In this document: positions 4,212-7,216 of the stretch, piece after piece
Numbering within the stretch: the first letter of the stretch is position 1
How the letters are laid out: each line of letters opens with the position of its first letter
Assembly (NCBI GenBank): GCA_946611595.1
Contig: CAMODY010000092.1
Span: 1 to 7,216, forward strand
Source: an uncultured Clostridia bacterium
GTDB taxonomy: Bacteria > Bacillota > Clostridia > Lachnospirales > Lachnospiraceae
Length of the DNA stretch: 7,216 nt
Direction: 5' to 3'
The notes under the pieces: generated by a model
Told to the model about the DNA's origin: nothing
Databases searched by the model: none
What the model saw: only the letters and a program-made list of their open reading frames with translations
Translations under genes and position numbers: made by a program

Positions 4212-5300
4212 GTGGGAATTGATGAGAAAAACACCAATGAACCAATAAAGTCAGATGCTTTTGTAAGAAGAATGCCAAGTCATAGAAACCAAAGACCGGG
4301 CAGAAGACCTTCGGCTGAAGCTGAGCAGGAGAGCACATTAACTTTCACCTCTCAGGAAGAAGAGCTTCACGATGCAGCAAATGAGAAAAAGCTTCAGGAT
4401 ATAACTCCGGAAGAGGAGGTTTCTTTAAGTACGGATGATTCTGTGAAGGAAGCAAATGAAGACGATTCCGCGGAAGTGGAGATTGAAATTGAAGAAATAA
4501 AAGTAAACGCTTCAGAGGAAAAGGCGAAAAAGAAAAGCAAAGCAAAAGAAGAAGGATCAGGAAATGCTTTTTCGAAGTTCCTTAAGAACCATAAACCATT
4601 AGCGGCAATCATTCTGCTTTTACTTCTTATCATTATCGTAGTTGTGGTCCTTGTAGCTGGCGGTGGAGCTAAGAAGAGTGCAAGACGCGGCAGCTTCATG
4701 GATCAGATCAGAAATCAGGAGATCAAGGAGAATGATGTAGCAGCGATCAATGATTTCTTCGTTAATTATTATACGGCTTTATCTTCCGGTAATACGACGG
4801 ATCTTGAGGCCATGTTTGATGATCCGTCCAAAGCGAATATCACAACTGAGATCTCTACGATCGTAAGCCAGTATGATAATTTTAAAGTCTATGTAACTCC
4901 GGGAATCGAAGAAAATGATATCGTTGCTTTTGTAAGCTATGATATTCACTTTGATAATATTGAAGCTACGGCACCATCTGTTGATAGTTTCTACCTGAAA
5001 TATGATTCGGAGCAGGCAGCTCTTAAGATCTGCGCGGATATGTATACCGACCAGGAGATCTTGAGATTCATGAATCTTGTTTCCTACAGAGAACCGATTC
5101 GTTCGCTGCTTACGGATACTAACAACCGTCTTAGTGATGCGCTTGCAGGAAACAAAGACCTTAATAATTTATATATTCTGATGCAGTCCCTTACAGAGTC
5201 TGCAGATTATTCCGAAGAGACGGAAACGGAAAGTGTAACAGAAACAGAAACCACCGCCGAGAGCGAGAGTGAAAGTGAAACGGAGAGCACGGAGGGCTAA
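4212..5300 (+). CDS. Single-pass membrane protein with NTF2-like extracytoplasmic region, upstream of and coupled to dnaG
   Basis: I do not recognise a named family. From GTG 4212 the product is 362 residues: a basic start containing VRRMPSHRNQRPGRR (about 18-32), a Glu/Asp-rich stretch (about 37-104), a Lys-rich stop-transfer side (104-128), one strong hydrophobic segment of Ala/Ile/Leu/Val (about 129-150), then an extracytoplasmic domain. Residues about 174-275 (beginning VAAINDFFVNYYTALSSGN) look like an NTF2/SnoaL-type cone fold: a helix with an aromatic-rich face, then alternating strands. A second helical part follows (280-327), and the C-terminus (about 328-362) is almost only Glu, Thr and Ser. 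The basic flank before the hydrophobic segment puts the N-terminus inside. The stop codon TAA overlaps the dnaG ATG by one base, and the dnaG ribosome site lies in its last codons, so translation is probably coupled. No clear promoter was found in 4152-4211. The fold call is a pattern judgement; the role is unknown. Confidence 0.85.
   Translation: MGIDEKNTNEPIKSDAFVRRMPSHRNQRPGRRPSAEAEQESTLTFTSQEEELHDAANEKKLQDITPEEEVSLSTDDSVKEANEDDSAEVEIEIEEIKVNASEEKAKKKSKAKEEGSGNAFSKFLKNHKPLAAIILLLLLIIIVVVVLVAGGGAKKSARRGSFMDQIRNQEIKENDVAAINDFFVNYYTALSSGNTTDLEAMFDDPSKANITTEISTIVSQYDNFKVYVTPGIEENDIVAFVSYDIHFDNIEATAPSVDSFYLKYDSEQAALKICADMYTDQEILRFMNLVSYREPIRSLLTDTNNRLSDALAGNKDLNNLYILMQSLTESADYSEETETESVTETETTAESESESETESTEG
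5291..5295 (+). promoter_or_regulatory. dnaG ribosome site inside the preceding gene
   Basis: GGAGG lies 4 bases before ATG 5300 and within the last codons of the upstream membrane-protein gene. With the one-base TAATG overlap this favours reinitiation by ribosomes finishing the upstream gene. Confidence 0.8.
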
Positions 5301-7069
5301 TGTTTTATCCTCAGGAAGTGATCGATCAGGTCATAGATGCCAATAATATCGTGGATGTGATCGGAAGCTATGTAAAGCTTCAGAAAAAAGGTTCCACCTA
5401 TTTTGGACTTTGCCCGTTTCACAACGAGAAAACGCCTTCCTTTTCTGTAACGGATAACGGTGCGAAACAGATGTATTACTGTTTCGGCTGTCATAAAGGC
5501 GGAAGCGTCTTAACCTTTATCATGAAATATGAAAACGCCAGCTATTTAGACGCATTAAAGATGCTGGCGGATAGGGCAGGAATTGCGCTTCCAAAGCCGG
5601 ATCTTTCCAGAGAGGAAAGTGCAAGGGCGAAACGAAGAGAAGCAATCTTAGAGGTTAATAAGGAAGCTGCAAAGTATTTTTATCATCTGATGAAAAGCGA
5701 GCGCGGCGCAAAGGCTTATAACTATTTTAAAAACAGAGGCCTTACAGATGAGACGATCACAAGTTTTGGCCTTGGATATTCCGATAAATACAGAGATGAC
5801 CTGTACCGCTATTTAAAGAGCAAAAACTTTTCGGACGATATTATTTCCGCATCCAAACTCTGTACGATCAAAGAAACTGATACGCATGACTATTTTTGGA
5901 ACCGGGCAATGTTTCCGATTATGGATGTGAGGAATAAGGTCGTAGGATTTGGCGGAAGAGTCATGGGAGAAGGAGAACCAAAGTACCTCAATTCCCCGGA
6001 AAATGAATGCTTTAACAAAAGAAATACCTTATATGGTCTTCATGCGGCGAAACGTCATAAAGGAAAAGAATTGATCCTTGTGGAAGGATATATGGATGTG
6101 ATCTCGCTTCATCAGGCAGGTTTTACGAATGCAGTCGCTTCTTTAGGTACTGCGCTGACAGATGGTCATGCCGGGATCCTGAGGAGATATACAGAGAATG
6201 TGATCATCTCTTATGATTCCGATACGGCCGGGCAGGATGCGGCATTAAGGGCAATTCCAAAACTTAGAGATGCCGGAATATCTGTAAAGATCGCGAACTT
6301 AACGCCTTATAAAGATCCGGACGAGCTGATCAAGGCAGAAGGCGCCGATGTATATAAAGAACGTCTTAAAAACGCCATGAACAGTGTGCTTTTTGAAATA
6401 CATTGTATGCTGCCTTCCTATGATCTGAATGATCCGGATGAAAGTACAAGGTTTTTTAACGAGGTTGCAAAAAGACTCAGTTATTTTACCGATGGGATGG
6501 AGCAGGACAATTATGTCCGTGCCGTCTCAAAAGAATTTAACATCGATTATACGTTGCTGAAGGATAAGACAAAGCGTCTTGCCCTACGCAATGATAATAT
6601 ACCGAAATATGAACCGGTAAGACCGCTTCCTTTAAAGAAGGATGTAAGCAGCAAGGCTCTTTTGAGCTGTCAAAAGACCCTCCTTTCTTACCTGGCGCAG
6701 GACCCGTCATTATATGACAAAGTAAGTCAAGTACTTGACGAACATGATTTCACCCTGCCGCCGTGTGATGGGATCGCCGTAATGCTGTTTGAACAGCTTC
6801 GCAGGAGGAAGATCGATCCGGTAAGTATTATCAGCAGTTTTGAAGAACCTGAGATGCAGGAAGAAGCTGCCGCTGTTTTGGATCAGCGTACAGACAATGA
6901 AATTGAAGCAGATGAGAGGGAAAAACTCATCAACGAGTGTGTGATACGCATCAAAACAAACAGCATCGCAAAACAATTAGAAAATGAACAGGATCTTTCC
7001 AGGATGGTGGAACTCAAAAGAGCTGAGGAGCAGATCCAAAAAATCGATATTTTCGGGAGGAGCATTTAA
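5300..7069 (+). CDS. dnaG: DNA primase
   Basis: DnaG makes the short RNA primers for Okazaki fragments and replication restart, acting with the replicative helicase. The 589-residue product shows the CHC2 zinc finger (Cys38, His41, Cys61 and Cys64, in LCPFHNEKTPSF and YYCFGCHKGG), the catalytic-core N-terminal part (about 120-250, with YFKNRGLTDETITSFGLGYS and FPIMDVRNKVVGFGGR), and the TOPRIM domain with Glu262 in VEGYMD and Asp306/Asp308 in SYDSDTAGQDAA, the metal-binding acidic residues. KDPDE follows at 338-342. The C-terminal part (about 440-589) is the less conserved helicase-interaction region, rich in charged helices. Length is normal for Firmicutes primase and no key residue is missing. 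It is the middle gene of a tightly packed group: it overlaps the upstream membrane-protein gene by one base and abuts the next ATG at 7070 directly. This fits the dnaG-rpoD arrangement of the macromolecular-synthesis operon. Confidence 0.98.
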   Translation: MFYPQEVIDQVIDANNIVDVIGSYVKLQKKGSTYFGLCPFHNEKTPSFSVTDNGAKQMYYCFGCHKGGSVLTFIMKYENASYLDALKMLADRAGIALPKPDLSREESARAKRREAILEVNKEAAKYFYHLMKSERGAKAYNYFKNRGLTDETITSFGLGYSDKYRDDLYRYLKSKNFSDDIISASKLCTIKETDTHDYFWNRAMFPIMDVRNKVVGFGGRVMGEGEPKYLNSPENECFNKRNTLYGLHAAKRHKGKELILVEGYMDVISLHQAGFTNAVASLGTALTDGHAGILRRYTENVIISYDSDTAGQDAALRAIPKLRDAGISVKIANLTPYKDPDELIKAEGADVYKERLKNAMNSVLFEIHCMLPSYDLNDPDESTRFFNEVAKRLSYFTDGMEQDNYVRAVSKEFNIDYTLLKDKTKRLALRNDNIPKYEPVRPLPLKKDVSSKALLSCQKTLLSYLAQDPSLYDKVSQVLDEHDFTLPPCDGIAVMLFEQLRRRKIDPVSIISSFEEPEMQEEAAAVLDQRTDNEIEADEREKLINECVIRIKTNSIAKQLENEQDLSRMVELKRAEEQIQKIDIFGRSI

Positions 7070-7216
7070 ATGCCAGCGAAAAAAGAAAAGAAAGAAACAG
7101 TAAAAGAAGTTAAGACTACAAAGAAGACGGCAGCAAAGGCAGCAGATAAGAAAGCTGCAGAGAAGAAGACAGCAGCGAAAAAGCCGGCGGAGAAAAAGAC
7201 TGCGGCTAAGGCAACT
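7070..7216 (+). CDS. rpoD: Probable RNA polymerase primary sigma factor RpoD, Lys/Ala-rich N-terminal part only (cut by window edge)
   Basis: An open frame starts with the ATG immediately after the dnaG stop, has a ribosome site GGGAGG (7055-7060) 9 bases upstream, and runs 49 codons off the right edge. The visible residues are nearly all Lys, Ala, Glu and Thr, beginning MPAKKEKKETVKEVKTTKK and continuing with KKTAAK- and KKPAEK-type repeats, like histone H1 or low-complexity sigma-factor extensions. None of the conserved sigma-70 regions is inside the window, so the identity rests on the very common dnaG-rpoD order in Firmicutes. Alternatives would be another Lys-rich nucleic-acid-binding protein. 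That a gene starts here is much surer than the name. Confidence 0.6.
   Translation, partial: MPAKKEKKETVKEVKTTKKTAAKAADKKAAEKKTAAKKPAEKKTAAKAT

Noticed and set aside
4394..4699. Minus-strand frame within the membrane-protein gene
   Set aside because: It is antisense to the acidic/Lys-rich coding stretch, without a ribosome site or family resemblance.

Overview
The window looks like chromosomal core sequence from a low-to-mid GC Gram-positive anaerobe, most likely a member of Clostridia and probably Lachnospiraceae. The evidence is strong AGGAGG-type ribosome sites, a primase gene followed by what looks like the start of the primary sigma factor gene, a large CpsA-like LCP wall protein, and AT-rich promoters of the sigma-A type. 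The taxonomic call is inference from gene style and order; no rRNA or marker search was possible.

Layout from left to right. (1) 21-603, plus strand: dut (dUTPase) and a 40-residue single-pass membrane protein, ending at a 15-bp hairpin at 623-659. That hairpin also serves as terminator for the converging LCP gene. (2) 673-2892, minus strand: a 739-residue LytR-CpsA-Psr family protein with a very Arg/Ser/Ala-rich cytoplasmic N-terminus, three membrane segments, an extra extracytoplasmic domain, the catalytic LCP domain and a Gly/Asp/Thr repeat tail. (3) 2893-3131: a divergent intergenic region packed with regulatory-looking sequence: a self-complementary -10 octamer, several palindromes and a perfect match to the CcpA/LacI-type cre consensus. 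(4) 3132-3326, plus: a small ribbon-helix-helix protein like a RelB/DUF6290 antitoxin, with no toxin partner, then a hairpin terminator. (5) 3457-4077, plus: upp (uracil phosphoribosyltransferase) with its own promoter and terminator. (6) 4212 to the right edge, plus: a GTG-started membrane protein with an NTF2-like extracytoplasmic region, overlapping dnaG (primase) by one base, then a Lys/Ala-rich ORF cut by the window edge that is probably the N-terminus of RpoD.

Functionally, dut and upp belong to pyrimidine nucleotide metabolism. The LCP protein works at the cell wall. The right end is a macromolecular-synthesis operon (primase plus probable sigma factor) with an unexpected envelope protein as first gene. 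No mobile element, CRISPR array, rRNA or tRNA was seen. I did not find a clear new defence or mobile system. The most notable points are the membrane protein coupled to dnaG, the regulatory cluster at 2929-3087, and the charged low-complexity extensions on the LCP and putative RpoD proteins.
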